This document shows, piece after piece, positions 23,825 through 35,299 of a stretch of DNA of 64,000 nucleotides (positions are counted from its first letter, which is position 1; every line of letters starts with the position of its first letter). The stretch lies in NCBI GenBank assembly GCA_004352715.1, contig SCFE01000035.1, positions 539,793-603,792 of the forward strand. Reading direction: 5' to 3'. Under the pieces are notes generated by a model. The model searched no databases, was not told the DNA's origin, and saw only the letters and a list, made by a program, of their open reading frames with translations. The position numbers were made by a program, and so were the translations under genes. The stretch is from Hofstenia miamia (lineage: Eukaryota; Xenacoelomorpha; Acoela).

Positions 23825-24786
23825 ATAATAAGTCAAAAGCAATTTATTGCAAAAAATCTTTGTTACAAGACTATAAACTAAAAACTATTTACAAAATAAT
23901 AGTAGCATATACATATATATAATTGTGTGGTGTGTGTTTGTTGGGGATTTGTGTGTGTGTACATTATCTAGGATCATACGAAATTTTCGAAGGAGTGTAG
24001 TGTATTATTGTCATTAAGTATGCATTGTCTATGAAAGAGATAATGTTACTTTTATATGAATTAATTTCCATTTTAATTTCATGGTTTAAGTTATTCCAAA
24101 TTTTAGTTGCTATGTGGTGAAAACTATTTGAATGTTTATCTAAGCATAAAAATTTTTGAGAACTTTCATTTAACTTAATATATTGTTTTAAAAATGAAAG
24201 AGAAGGTGTACCAGATTTACACTTAAATAATATTGATACCATATGCATTTGAATTCTGTAATAAGGAGCTAATATTTTATATTGAATTCGATAGACGGAT
24301 GAACTGTCATGTTTTTGCGCAAAGTTAAGTGTTTTAAGAGACCAATTGAAAGTTTTAGACAGAAGTATGCGATATTTTGAATTTATGTTTGTAAAGAGAA
24401 ATGAGCAATATTGAAAATGAGATAAACAAAAAGAATTTATTAATTGTTTGTGATATATATTTGAGACGTTTCGCAGATGGTAAAGATACCTAACTCCAGA
24501 AGCCATTTTTTTTAATTTTAGTCATTAAAAATTGTTCGAAATTTAAATCATTGTCAATCTCAACACCTAAATAATTTATTGATTCACTTTGCTTTATTGG
24601 TACTTGATTTATATTTAGTTCAATGTTTTTTGTGAGATTTTTAAATGTTTTAGGCGAGAAAATTATAAATTGTGTTTTTTCAATATTTACTTTCAATTGC
24701 TTATTTGAGAAATACTTTGTTAAATGTTCGATGTCATTTTGGAGAATTTTTGTAGCATTAAAGGCATTTACATTAGTACTTATGAG
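23825..24786 (-). pseudogene. LINE X copy 2: ORF2 C-terminal half and 3' end
   Basis: Frames 24696-24490 (LKVNIEKTQFIIFSPKTF, PIKQSESINYLGVEIDNDLN) and 24506-23964 (MASGVRYLYHLRNVSNIYHK, QYCSFLFTNINSKYRILLSK, CLDKHSNSFHHIATKIWNNL). This is the post-catalytic RT and C-terminus of the same family as copy 1. The 3' UTR has a GT-rich stretch (23920-23962) and ends near 23828. The 5' end is cut by the N at 24787. Confidence 0.75.
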
Positions 24787-25015
24787 NTTTAGTTGCTATG
24801 TGGTGAAAACTATTTGAATGTTTATCTAAGCATAAAAATTTTTGAGAACGTTCATTTAACTTAATATATTGTTTTAAAAATGAAAGAGAAGGTGTACCAG
24901 ATTTACACTTAAATAATATTGATACCATATGCATTTGCATTCTGTAGTAAGGAGCTAATATTTTANTTTGAGAAATACTTTGTTAAATGTTCGATGTCAT
25001 TTTGGAGAATTTTTA
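24787..25015. repeat. N-joined duplicate pieces of LINE X copy 2
   Basis: 24788-24965 repeats 24101-24278 almost exactly, and 24967-25015 repeats about 24704-24752. Each junction is one N (24787, 24966). This is the signature of unresolved repeat contigs joined in scaffolding rather than real tandem copies. Confidence 0.75.
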
Positions 25016-25560
25016 GTTGCAGTAAAAAAGCTACAAACTACAAATACATGTATTTACAAAATAATAATAAAATATATATAGAATAAATGTATGTGTGTCT
25101 ATATGTGTGGTGAGCTCAGTGTAAAAAACCAGTAAATGTGTTTAGCATGTTTGTTTCTCAATATTAACAATAATGATAATAGTAATAATAATCATAAACT
25201 ATATTTTAAGCTTACAATGCAACACACTACACTACATACTACAAAACTAAAAAAATAATAATAACAGAAAAACATCGATCAGAGTAAATCGTCTCTGATG
25301 AGAATAATTTCGGTGGATTAATTTTTCTTAATTTTGATGTAGCATGTTCAGGTCATTTAATAATGAATTGCTTTAGTGATTGTTTTTGCGAGTCTTCGAT
25401 ATAAGACTTTCCTTTAATGATGTTAAAAATACTTGATTCTTTAGTAATAAGTTCATATTTAAAGGATTTCTTGTATATGTTGCTAAGCTTAAATAAAGAT
25501 GTATCTGAATCACCTTGTATACTATAAATTATAATAAAATGAAGTAAGGAATTATATTAA
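25016..25560 (-). mobile_element. LINE X-related 3' end and open stretch
   Basis: 25016-25150 resembles the 3' region at 28110-28230 (shared ggtgagctcagtg and agtaaatgtgtttagcatg). Farther 5' on the minus strand, 25500-25240 is mostly open: DTSLFKLSNIYKKSFKYELI and SSIFNIIKGKSYIEDSQKQS. I do not recognise the protein; it may be a different LINE C-terminus. Confidence 0.4.
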
Positions 25561-26163
25561 AGTTCAATTTTATCTTGATTTAAAAATCTTTTTACTTTTA
25601 ATATTATATAGAAATTTCTCATTGATCTTTTATAAATTTGAATAATCAATATATACTTTGAACAACAATGAGAAACTAAGACGTTAATTTCTTCTATTCT
25701 CAACAGCGAAGAAAACCAATAATGTAGCCAAATTTGCCAAACATAATCCGCCTGTACCTGTGACCATGATTATATTTATGTTTCCAGTAAACAACCTTCT
25801 AGAATAATTTAAAAACATGAAATATTTTTTAGTAATCTGATCAAGTACGACAACTCAAGTAATTTACAATTACTAAGTGCATTTTCATAAAATATTTGAA
25901 ACCGAGTTTAAAATCGAAATATATATACCTTTACATATATATTGTTATTGAAATTTACAAAATTTTTGAGAAATAGTGAATGCGAAATACTTGAAATTTA
26001 GCAAATACTTTTTATATTCAAATTAACATTTAAAAGGGGATTCTAGTTATCATAAAAAAGCTCTAATTCTAATTCTTGAGCATTGGAGCCCATATTATTG
26101 GAGACATTTGTTAGGGTACGCTTTAGCAGGAGTATAGAATGAAAACTAAATCTATATTATAAC

Positions 26164-27064
26164 TTTAAGGTGCACCCCCCCCNCCCCCCCCCACCTTACT
26201 ATCAACGACTAAGTTTCAAAAAATATATTGAATTTCAGTTTTGGGAAGTTATCTACTTTCATAATACTAATCGATTTAAGACCAAAAATATTATATTTGA
26301 TAAAAAAGTTTGTAAATCAAAGTCAGCAAATTTTGCTAATAGCAACAGCCTTTATTAACAAAAGTACCCCATGTTTTTTCGGCCATAATCACAACCAATC
26401 AAAAAAATACAATAAAACAACTTATTTGAATTGCTTAACATAAAGACATCTCTAGGCCACTAAATAAACCAACCCATATTATAATAACATTATATAAATG
26501 TGATTTTCTCAAAATAAGTTTAACTGCTCTAAGCATTTTCAACTGATTTGGTAAATTTTTTGAAATATTTTTGCAGATGTATTACCTAGGTTCTGCAATA
26601 GGATCTAAGCAAAATAATTATATCCAAGCTCGCAATGAAAGTCATGGTGACAAGAGATATCAATTTCTTGAGAAAAAAATTAACTTTTAAATATTCACCA
26701 ACTATCAATATATAACCAAAGATTATATCTTGGATTCTTGTTCAGAACCTAGAGGAAGGTTTACTAATTCATGTGCAAAGGGAATTTTTAGCTATATATA
26801 AACACATTTTGTTGATATCATTTTTTGGAAATCGCCATTTTCAGCAAATTTTCTTATCATTTCTTGGCCAAAATATATCAAGGTCAAGGCCTAAGTTATG
26901 TCATGATACATAAAAATTTTTCTTAGACCAATACCTATATAACTATTACCTATGCAAACTTTTATGGGCAATAGTTTAAAAATTACTTGATTAGGGGGGG
27001 GGGTGAGATATTACCTTAATACTTTAAAAATTAACTTGTGTCCTAATATTTATGACCATGACTG
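26164..27064. mobile_element. Candidate imperfect palindromic element bounded by C and G runs
   Basis: A C run preceded by ttaaggtgca at 26164-26192 (N at 26183) faces a G run at 26994-27003 followed by gtgagatattaccttaa, an imperfect inverted pair. Inside, 26571-26610 (tttgcagatgtattacc, aggttctg) is inverted at 26745-26780. The right flank at 27040-27064 (aatatttatgaccatgactgta) has the look of a Tc1 terminal repeat (CAGTCATGGTCATAAATATT). No transposase frame was found. 25561-26163 holds nothing recognised. Confidence 0.35.
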
Positions 27065-28075
27065 TACATCTTTATATATGCAGTCACCTGTAAATATTGT
27101 GCAACAGCCCTAAAAAATTCAAGCATTTTTAAAATAAAATATATTGGAATAATATTTCATATTCGTTAAGAATTTTTTATTCTATCATTAATTTATTTGA
27201 AGTAAAATTTGTTTTATTTATATTTTTAGACATCTAATTCAAATTTTGCACATTTTAGCCGTACCATGATAATGCATAACTCTCTTTGTTTTAAATAGGC
27301 ACAAATGAAGTGTTTACATTAAAAAAGAGATTCCAAATTGATATTTTGAGATATACTGTTGCTTTCTTGAATTCTATTTCAAGATGAACTGATGTCTAGA
27401 ACATTCAAAATAAGAAAATTCTAGTCTTCCTATTAATGTTCCTCATCAACATCTATCAATTTTACGACGCAACTTAATTAAATGTAATACTATTTTTTAT
27501 AAGTTAGCTGCACAGTATATAACAAAAATCAATTGATTTATATCACTAGCTTTGCTTCAATCTTCTACATCTAGAATATAAAGTTAAGAAGCTTATGACT
27601 ATAAATACCGACATTCAAACTGTATTAATGACCTTCATACTTATTATAATGCTTTTCATTAACTAATTTTCAATTTCCTACATTAGCATTGAAAAAAATT
27701 TCTTTAAGTTATATTCACAAATTTGATTTTCTATTAAAATAAAATGAATAACTTTATGCTCACGGGATTCTTGCATTGACTTATTTTTTCTTGAAATATT
27801 TTGAAATGATATTCATTTCTTGGAAACACTACTTTGGATATTTATTGTAATTCATTTCCCTTAGTCAATTTTGTTATTCCCCCAAGAATCTATGTTTTTA
27901 TGTAGCATTTTAATGAATTACACAAAAAATTTACCTTGATTATAATAATAATCAAGGAGTTAATGATTATCACTTAAGAAGTAAATCACAATTTGATGAG
28001 CATCCTTCTCCACTTCAACTATAAAAATATTGATGAAAAAGTTTTACGAAACCGGAAGTATTAACTACAAGTGAA
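27065..28075. other. Intergenic, possible second Tc1-like end at 27083
   Basis: gcagtcacctgtaaatattg at 27082-27101 resembles a Tc1 left terminal repeat, but no matching right end or transposase was seen. The rest is featureless AT-rich DNA. Confidence 0.3.
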
Positions 28076-28079
28076 AAAT

Positions 28080-29450
28080 ATTAATAAGAGTCAAAGCAAT
28101 ATATTGCTAAAAGATACAATTAAACTACAAACTAAATATGAAATATATAATAATAATAACTTTGTGTGTGTTTATGTATGTGGTGAGCTCAGTGCAAAAT
28201 ATCAGTAAATGTGTTTAGCATGTTTGTGTTTCCGATTGTATTTTGTCGGTGAAAAGTACAATTTTTAATTTTTTTTCTACATTTTTTGTAATTTTTTTTC
28301 TACTCAATCTCATTTTCTAATTCATTCCAAATGGAATTAAGGAAAAGGAAAGATGTTTGTAGAGATTTGAATTTAAATAAGATAGATAGCATATGCAGAT
28401 GAATTTGGTAGAACGGAGATAATATTTTATATTTATTACGATATACTGATGCTTCGTCATGCTTTTGTGCAAAGTTTAGAGTTCTTATACACCAATTAAA
28501 TGTCTTTGATAGAAGCATACGATGTTTCGAATTTAGGTTAGTTAAAAGAAAAGAACACAGTATTGAAAATGAGACAAACAGAAAGCATGTATTAGTTGTT
28601 TATGATAATTACTTGATATTACATTGCGTAAGTGATAACGATATCTAATGCCTGCAGTCATTTTTTGAATTTTATTGAGTAGAAATTTTTCAAATGTTAA
28701 TTCATTATCTGTCTCCACTCCTAAATAGCTGACTGAATCACTTTGCTTTATTGGCTTATTATTTATCTTTAGTTCTATATCACTTATTAGATTTTTTTGT
28801 GCCTTCGGTGAAAAAATTATAAATTGGGTTTTGTCAATATTTAGTTTTAGTTGATTATTTGTAAAATAATTGTTTAATTTTTCTACATCTGTTTGGAAAA
28901 AAAATTATAACTTATAAGCTTGTCTTGCAAGATATCGAGATTCATTGAATTGAATGCGTAAGTCTGGAAATTCACAATCAATAATACATTGATTAAATGC
29001 GACTAATAATTGTTCTCAAAAATAGGAAAAAACGTTTAAAAATAAAAAATAGGAAATTATAAGAAGCGGTTGATTTGTTGGTATCAAGTTTTTTTAACAA
29101 TGTTTTCTAATTCATTGGTTGTAGCAAGTCTAAAGGAAAATTGTTTTGATTGTTTGAGATTATCAGAATTTTGTTTTTTCTTATAATGTGGGAAATTGAA
29201 ATTTCCAAGTTCTTTGAATGTTGAATTTAAATGATTTAGTATTTGAGTTTTGACTGTTACGGTCTTATTATTGATGTCTAATTCATTTATTTTAGATGAA
29301 AGGCCTTTAGATTTTCCAATAAATTTATGGACTTACCGCCATTTTTCTTGAGTTGAATTTAATTGATTAAAGAATTTTTGTCGAATTTTGGTTAAATTTT
29401 TTGTTCTTAATTGCTTAATTACTTTTTTTAGATTTTTCGTAATTGGTCCA
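28080..29450 (-). pseudogene. LINE X copy 4, RT core deleted
   Basis: Minus strand from 29450: linker KNLTKIRQKFFNQLNSTQEK and LGNFNFPHYKKKQNSDNLKQ, then decayed sequence. Near 28970 the reading jumps to post-catalytic RT: QLKLNIDKTQFIIFSPKAQK, PIKQSDSVSYLGVETDNEL (about 28850-28680) and, at 28518-28300, LLSKTFNWCIRTLNFAQKHD and ILSPFYQIHLHMLSILFKFK. RT motifs A-C are missing, as in copy 1. The 3' end (about 28090) carries agcaatatattgct, matching the other copies. Confidence 0.7.
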
Positions 29451-29454
29451 ATTA

Positions 29455-29520
29455 GTAATACTAATAATATTAATGATGATGATGATGATGATGATATTGA
29501 TAATAATAACAATAATAATA
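29455..29520. repeat. ATT/GAT trinucleotide repeat
   Basis: Runs of aataatatt, (gat)n and (aat)n. It may be a LINE tail or a simple repeat. Confidence 0.7.
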
Positions 29521-31615
29521 GACCTAAATTCTATAAAACTATACAAAGAAACTAAATAAGTTTATTAATCTAGAAATATTAAAATTCAATAAAAAAATAC
29601 AAAAATTGAAAAGATAAGCTAAAATGCAATCATCGCCATGTTGAACAGAAACCTTTTATGTAATAAGAAAAAATAACCTCAATAATAAAAGAACTAGTTA
29701 AGCACCTAAAAATGCTAATATTTTACTATTGAATATCCTAAGGTCATCAGAAAAACTTTGAATTTTGTCTTCCAATAAGCATATTTTGAAAGATTGTGTT
29801 TTCTTCTCACACCTCTGATTTGAGTCTCTTGGACTAATGGTTCTGCGGTACACTGAAGGTTCTCCAAAGAACCCTTTATTGATGAAATGTGTCAGAATTC
29901 ACAGTTAGGATTTTTTCATGTGCTGCTTCGTATTTGAGACAAAAAGTCGATCTTTTGATCACAATAAGTGGTGGTCATTTTCAATAGCTTTGATTAATTT
30001 TTGCAATATAACCAGTGTATATCTTCAAAATATATTAAGTTTGGCTACATTTTTAGCTTTCTTCATTGCTCAATGAGCACATTAAAAAAAGTCAGATTTA
30101 TGGAACTTATGGGGTTGATTAAGCTCCCCTTAATAAATATTTTTCTTCTAAATATTAAATGAAACTTTGTTGGTTGTACGTCTGCTTCGCTACTGAAACC
30201 AGGAACAACATTTTTATAAAATTCTTCATGTTTAATTAAATATCTTCAATGGTCGAAAATAGGGTATTATGGGATTGACAATGTTCATCGATTTTCCTAT
30301 CAAAATTCTCGAGCTAATGTTCTTTATATGCATATCAGAAGGACATATTTAGGACAACCATATAATATAATTTAATGAACGTGCAAGGCCTAAGTCATAA
30401 AAAGTAGAATATTATTTTATAAGATGTGGACTTGAGTTTATAAACTTTGTAGAGTGGGTAATTTTTCCAGTTACAAGAAAATACAGTAGCGTATATCTGT
30501 ATTGTACTAATGAAACTGAACATCTTGCTTTAACTTTCTCAAATCTAGTCTACGAGTCACAAGTTTTCGATCTGCTGGGTTATCGGGCGTGGAAATGGGT
30601 CTAGTTACAAGTCTATTGTGCATGCCAGAGTTGGAAGCGAGTCGCGGTTTCCAAAAAAGTCTCAGAAGCCAATGCTAGTGTATATACCGCAAATTATATA
30701 AATCAACTATGACGGACATACAAAGTAAATAACGCAATTAGTAAGAACCTAGTTTGACTGATCGCGCTAGTTTTGTTATAAAAATCTGTTCATTAGTTTT
30801 TAATTATCATCTTGTCTTCAATTTTTGTACATTTATATATTTATACAGTTAATATGTTGTTTAGGCCATTTGGGTCAGGATTTCTTGTTTCAGGTCGGGG
30901 TCATAAGGTCTCACGACATTTCGTCTTGTATCAATTTGACATACAACTGAACTAGTTATTAGAAAGAAGTTTACATTTCCTGAACTCTAAAAGAAATAGT
31001 TTCTTAGTTAGGCATAACCTTGAATGCATATGTTTTTAATAATTTGCATTGAAGTAATTATATTTTAAACCAATTAATATACAAGTGCTTAGTATATGTA
31101 CAATGTACACAAACAGAATAGTCAAAATATATTTAAATATTTATTTCAGCAAAATTTGATTAAAACTATTTCTTTACAAAAAAATCTATAATTGCAAAAA
31201 AATGTACTATATCTGATTTTTAATTGTATGTATTGAATGAATTCAGCTCAAGTGAGCAGAGTAAAATGTTATTTTGGTTCCTCAAAATACTGAATAATAG
31301 ATATGAGTATTCATCTACTTTTCGTGATACAGTTGACAAAATTTTAAGGGTGTTGTATTGAATTTTATATTTACATGTATATTTATTATTTATTAGCTGC
31401 ACTACGATTGATTGAGTTGTGATATGCTCAATTTATTTGTAATGAATTTAATATTGTATCATTTAAAAAATATTGTCTCAAAGTGTTAGACAATCTAAAT
31501 ACGTTTTGGTTGGATAACAGATTGAAGTATATTTTGCAACATGCTGTCGCACATTTTGTTATACAATAAATATTAATCATAAATTCAATTTCATTGTCTG
31601 CTAGCAAATAACAGT
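29521..31615. other. Intergenic, nothing recognised
   Basis: About 2.1 kb with no credible coding frame. 30550-30670 is locally GC-richer (ttatcgggcgtgg...) without a recognisable gene. The minus-strand frame 31220-31402 is unsupported. Confidence 0.45.
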
Positions 31616-31705
31616 ATATATTAGTGCAGGCTCCGGTCCGATTAATTTGGGCAGATTAAAACCGATTAATCTTCAGGAGACGGTTAATCAGGTGAAAATC
31701 CGTTT
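31616..31705. repeat. GATTAATC-rich segment, possible hAT-type element end
   Basis: Repeated gattaat/ccgattaatc motifs downstream of tgcaggctccggtcc. Similar motifs occur at 38300-38345, 38505-38520 and 50625-50660, the last beside a hAT-like protein remnant. Subterminal repeats of this kind are common in hAT elements. No target duplication was established. Confidence 0.3.
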
Positions 31706-32168
31706 ACGTAATTCTATTTTCAAACTTTCAAAATTTATTGATTACACTGATTTACTACAAAACAATAGAAATGGTAAAAGATTACTTCTTTTTGTAATTC
31801 TTGCACTAAACTAAATTTTTTCCATTCAAATTATTGAATTACACTAATGTGTGACCTGCTTCAAAACTACTGAAAGTGTTTGAAATGATGTGCTTACTCC
31901 TACATACTCGAATTTGCATTTCTGTTGACTGACTTCATTACAATTTGATCAATTGATTCTATATTCTAAGGCCTTTGTGTCAGCACCCTTTTGGATATCT
32001 TCGTATCTGCAAGTGTATATATATATATATATAAATATATAGATATATATTATATATATATGTGTCCCAAAAATCAACTCAACTTTGATTTGGTCTCATT
32101 TAGTAAATATTTGATATAGAGTGACCATTTCAGCTGATTTGGAATGAAAATATACCCATATTTCATAT

Positions 32169-32355
32169 TGTGGCATCGCTAGGGTGCACGGAGTGCACTG
32201 AGCAGTAGAACAAGACTACTATTTCTCTATTTACAATTGCGTTCGTTCCTTATATACAATAATTCACGATAATATTTACAAATAACTAGTGAGACTGAGG
32301 AGAATACAGCAACAGCGGACTGGCCGATACCAATAATCCGGTACCTGCCGCTACA
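32169..32355. mobile_element. Solo LTR, 187 bp, with ATAT target duplication
   Basis: Begins TGTGGCATCG and ends GCCGCTACA, that is TG...CA, with short inverted termini (TGTGGC/TGTAGC). ATAT lies at 32165-32168 and again at 32356-32359. It interrupts the left arm of the mariner-like element, so it is younger. A TATATA box-like tract lies near 32255. No internal retroelement sequence is left, as expected after LTR-LTR recombination. Confidence 0.7.
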
Positions 32356-32479
32356 ATATGCTGGAATGAAAACATCGCCAGATTAAATATTTTTATATAA
32401 AAAAGGTTTCCATAAAAGACTAATTTATTCAATGGAATAGAAAGTTAGGCAAATCACAATTTTGGTGCAAAGTGCAATC

Positions 32480-32885
32480 CATTTTCGTTCAGAGTGTTAA
32501 GATCAAACTGTCAAAAGCTTCAACCACTGATCACACAATGTTTTCTTTCAACTGAATTTGATTTCGAGGCATTGGATTATAAACGGCGAATTTTACCATT
32601 TCCGTTAACCACAAGGTGGGAAAATCCAGGTTTCTACGACCCCAAGGAACCGTTCTCACCAAGTTTCTTTTGAGCACCTGCTTGGTTGAACTTGTAATGT
32701 GTGCATGGCCCCATCCTGTTAAGAACCAGTTCTCAACAAGGCTCGCTTTGATTTAAGCTGTGGGATGATGCGATGTTTGATCATGTTACAGTACTACGTT
32801 TGATTAACAGTAGCAGTTGTGCCATTCGCGTCTTTGAAGAAGAAAAGAAGCACGGAAGCAAATTGAAGATGCAAAAAACTCCTAT
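32480..32885 (-). pseudogene. Mariner-like DDE transposase remnant
   Basis: Minus strand gives FFKDANGTTATVNQT (about 32840-32800), then MIKHRIIPQLKSKRALLRTG (32770-32730), QQDGAMHT-like sequence with a stop in place of the first Gln (about 32720-32700), and ETW...FLGVVETWIFPPCG (32690-32620). The first and second catalytic Asp contexts of mariner-type DDE enzymes (KDANGxTxTVN; QDGAxxHT) are recognisable. Several stops and missing N- and C-terminal parts show it is dead. Confidence 0.65.
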
Positions 32886-33128
32886 TCAAATGGTTATATA
32901 AATATCTAAATTTTTGGAGACCATAGAGCAGGGCCTGTTTGTGATGTTCATGTGGAATTGATTTGCCTACATTTTGTATTCCATTGAATGAGTTCGTCTT
33001 TTATGGAACCCTTCATTTACTTAAAAGTATTTAATCCAATGTTATTTTCATTTCAAATCACTTGAAATATTCAAATATTTACTAAATGAGAGCAAATCAA
33101 AGTTGCATTGTTTCTTTTAAGACAATCT

Positions 33129-33130
33129 GA

Positions 33131-33162
<32 letters not shown>

Positions 33163-33888
33163 TGTATATACAATTTTGTAAAATTTCATAAAACAATCAC
33201 GTGAATGATTTAACTAATGACTTAGACCTACGATACTTCACAAAGGTTTAGATTCAAAGTATATGCTACATAATATTCATTGTTAAATCCACCAAAGCGT
33301 TATGTAATGTTAATGACAAGTTTATTGATCCTATTCATCACAGACATAGTACTGAAATTCTAGCTGTATACCTCAAAGGAAGATTAATGAAGGGTTTATC
33401 TTAACTGAAGTCTATCAGACAAAAGCTAAACTCATTTATAAGAAAAAATATTGTAATCATATATTGCCACGTTAAATTTTTCCATATTTGATCTATTAAT
33501 ATATGGATCGCATTTCTCATATATATATATATATATATATGCATATATATACATATATACATATATACATATATATACATATATATATATATATACATGT
33601 ATATATATATATTTGAATTGAATTTGTATATATACAAGGTGTCCATAAGTCTAGATAAATAAGGGAGAAATAAATACCCCTAGAACAAAACAATTTTATT
33701 TACTTATAATGTTAAGAAATTATACTTTAAAATATAAATTATTTGTATTTATACAATATATATACATATATATATATATATACATGTATATATATATATA
33801 TTTGAATTGAATTTGTATATATACAAGGTGTCCATAAGTCTAGATAAATAAGNNNNNNNNNNNNNNNNNNNNNNNNNNNNNNNNNNNN

Positions 33889-33931
<43 letters not shown>

Positions 33932-33940
33932 TTAGATTGA
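33129..33940. repeat. (AT)n tracts, a repeated segment and a 36-N gap
   Basis: Alternating AT/CA tracts at 33131-33160, 33519-33624, 33758-33800 and 33889-33929. 33577-33663 is repeated at 33768-33852 immediately before the N gap at 33853-33888, an assembly-type duplication. Within it, caaggtgtccataagtct (33634-33651) looks like a mariner-type terminus. Confidence 0.8.
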
Positions 33941-35290
33941 ATACAAGCTTCACCAATATCTTATATATTTTAAATTTCATAGTTGCAAAATTTATAAACT
34001 ATGCAACCAGATTTAGTTTTCTCTTGACTTCCATTGTATGAAGACGCCTTTTACTATGACAACATATCATTTTCTGATAGATTTAAGTAAAGAAAAACTG
34101 TAGGCCACTCGAGGATCTTGACACTTACATATTTTCTCCAAATGCACCAAGGATCGCTCTCTGACATGCGCAGGAACATTGTTCAGCTGCGGATATCGAT
34201 TGTTATTTTGTATTGTCTAAAACAAAATACATTGTTTAGCCTAAATTACTCAAAATATTTATAGTTTTGCAAACTTTTTGTCGCGTACTGTATATATTAG
34301 AACCCTGTGAGTACTCGAATCGATGTGGGAAAACTAAACTGCAGATTTTGAGTACTCTAAATCAACTCAATGTTAGCTTGATTAGCGTCTTTTTTCTACA
34401 AATTTTGTCTGTACTGCTGAAGAATCCATCGGACCTTTACTATTTATCTCAAATTGCAAGGTATCAAGTTTGGTTTCCCGTATTTAATTTAACAATTATT
34501 TCTTTCATGCATTTATATAGGCTTGTTCAACATATAGCACAGTTACATATGTCAGTGTTTTTTTTCAATTACACCAAAAGTGGCAATTCAAAAAACACTA
34601 AAATAAGTTTTTTGTCCATAAAATGGTTTATTTTATTCGAAATTAGGTACTCTATCCAACTATTTTGGTTCAAAGAGCCAAAGAGGTTTAAATATTCCAT
34701 GAAATCAATATTTGCAAAAATAAGCTTTTCACAATTTCAAAAGATTTAGAATTATGTTAACTAGCATAAAACATTGCTAGATGCATAAGAATTTGGAATC
34801 CGGCTCGAAGAGCACATAAGGATCATTTATTTCATCAGAATTCATGTCAACATTCGATGTCATAGATTTTGCTATATTTGAATAGAAATTCCCCGTTGGA
34901 CTGTTTTTAAAAATTGTTTATACAACGGAATATGATATAAAATCAGGTAAAAATGGTTTGGAACCTCAAAGGATGCATTATTCCAAATAACCAGTTTTAA
35001 AATTTCAAAATAATAACAAATTAGATCTAATGAAATATTATGTATAAAAATACAATTAATGAAAAAATGCTGAATAGAAATAATATGAAAAATTCTACCA
35101 AGCTAAAGAGCTCTTTTGAATTAAATATGCCAAAATTGGACTTTGAAAATAGTATCAATATTTTGTTGTTCTGCTTGAAGAAAGTTTTTTAAAATTCATT
35201 AAAAATCATCCGAAACTAATCAAAAACTCTATAAAGAAAAGGAAAAGGTCTGAAAATCATAACAAATATCAACAACGTAAAAAACAAAAA
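33941..35290. other. Intergenic, one long unexplained frame
   Basis: A 160-codon plus-strand frame at 34267-34749 (MQTFCRVLYILEPCEYSNRC...) is Phe/Leu/Ile-rich and has no recognised motif. In such AT-rich DNA it may be chance. Nothing else is supported. Confidence 0.35.
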
Positions 35291-35299
35291 GTAACGCGC

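Larger units (their letters stand above)
32061..33128 (-). mobile_element. Mariner-like element with long inverted arms
   Basis: Left arm 32061-32150 (tgtgtcccaaaaatcaac, aactttgatttggtctc, tagtaaatatttga) is inverted at 33043-33128. A second arm block at 32405-32470 (ggtttccataaaagactaat) is inverted at 32937-33015. The interruption of the left arm is a solo LTR. Both ends abut (TA)n tracts, consistent with TA insertion. The middle holds a minus-strand transposase remnant. GGTGTCCC-like termini fit mariner-type elements. Confidence 0.75.

Noticed and set aside
25280-25320. ctgatgag...ttcgg near 25297
   Set aside because: First hammerhead box only; no GAAA box or pairing.
29460-29520. CRISPR-like or satellite array
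   Set aside because: It is a simple trinucleotide repeat. No array of direct repeats with unique spacers exists anywhere in this eukaryotic window.
34267-34749. 160-codon plus-strand frame
   Set aside because: It is hydrophobic and biased, with no motif, no splice or poly(A) context. Not impossible, but unsupported.
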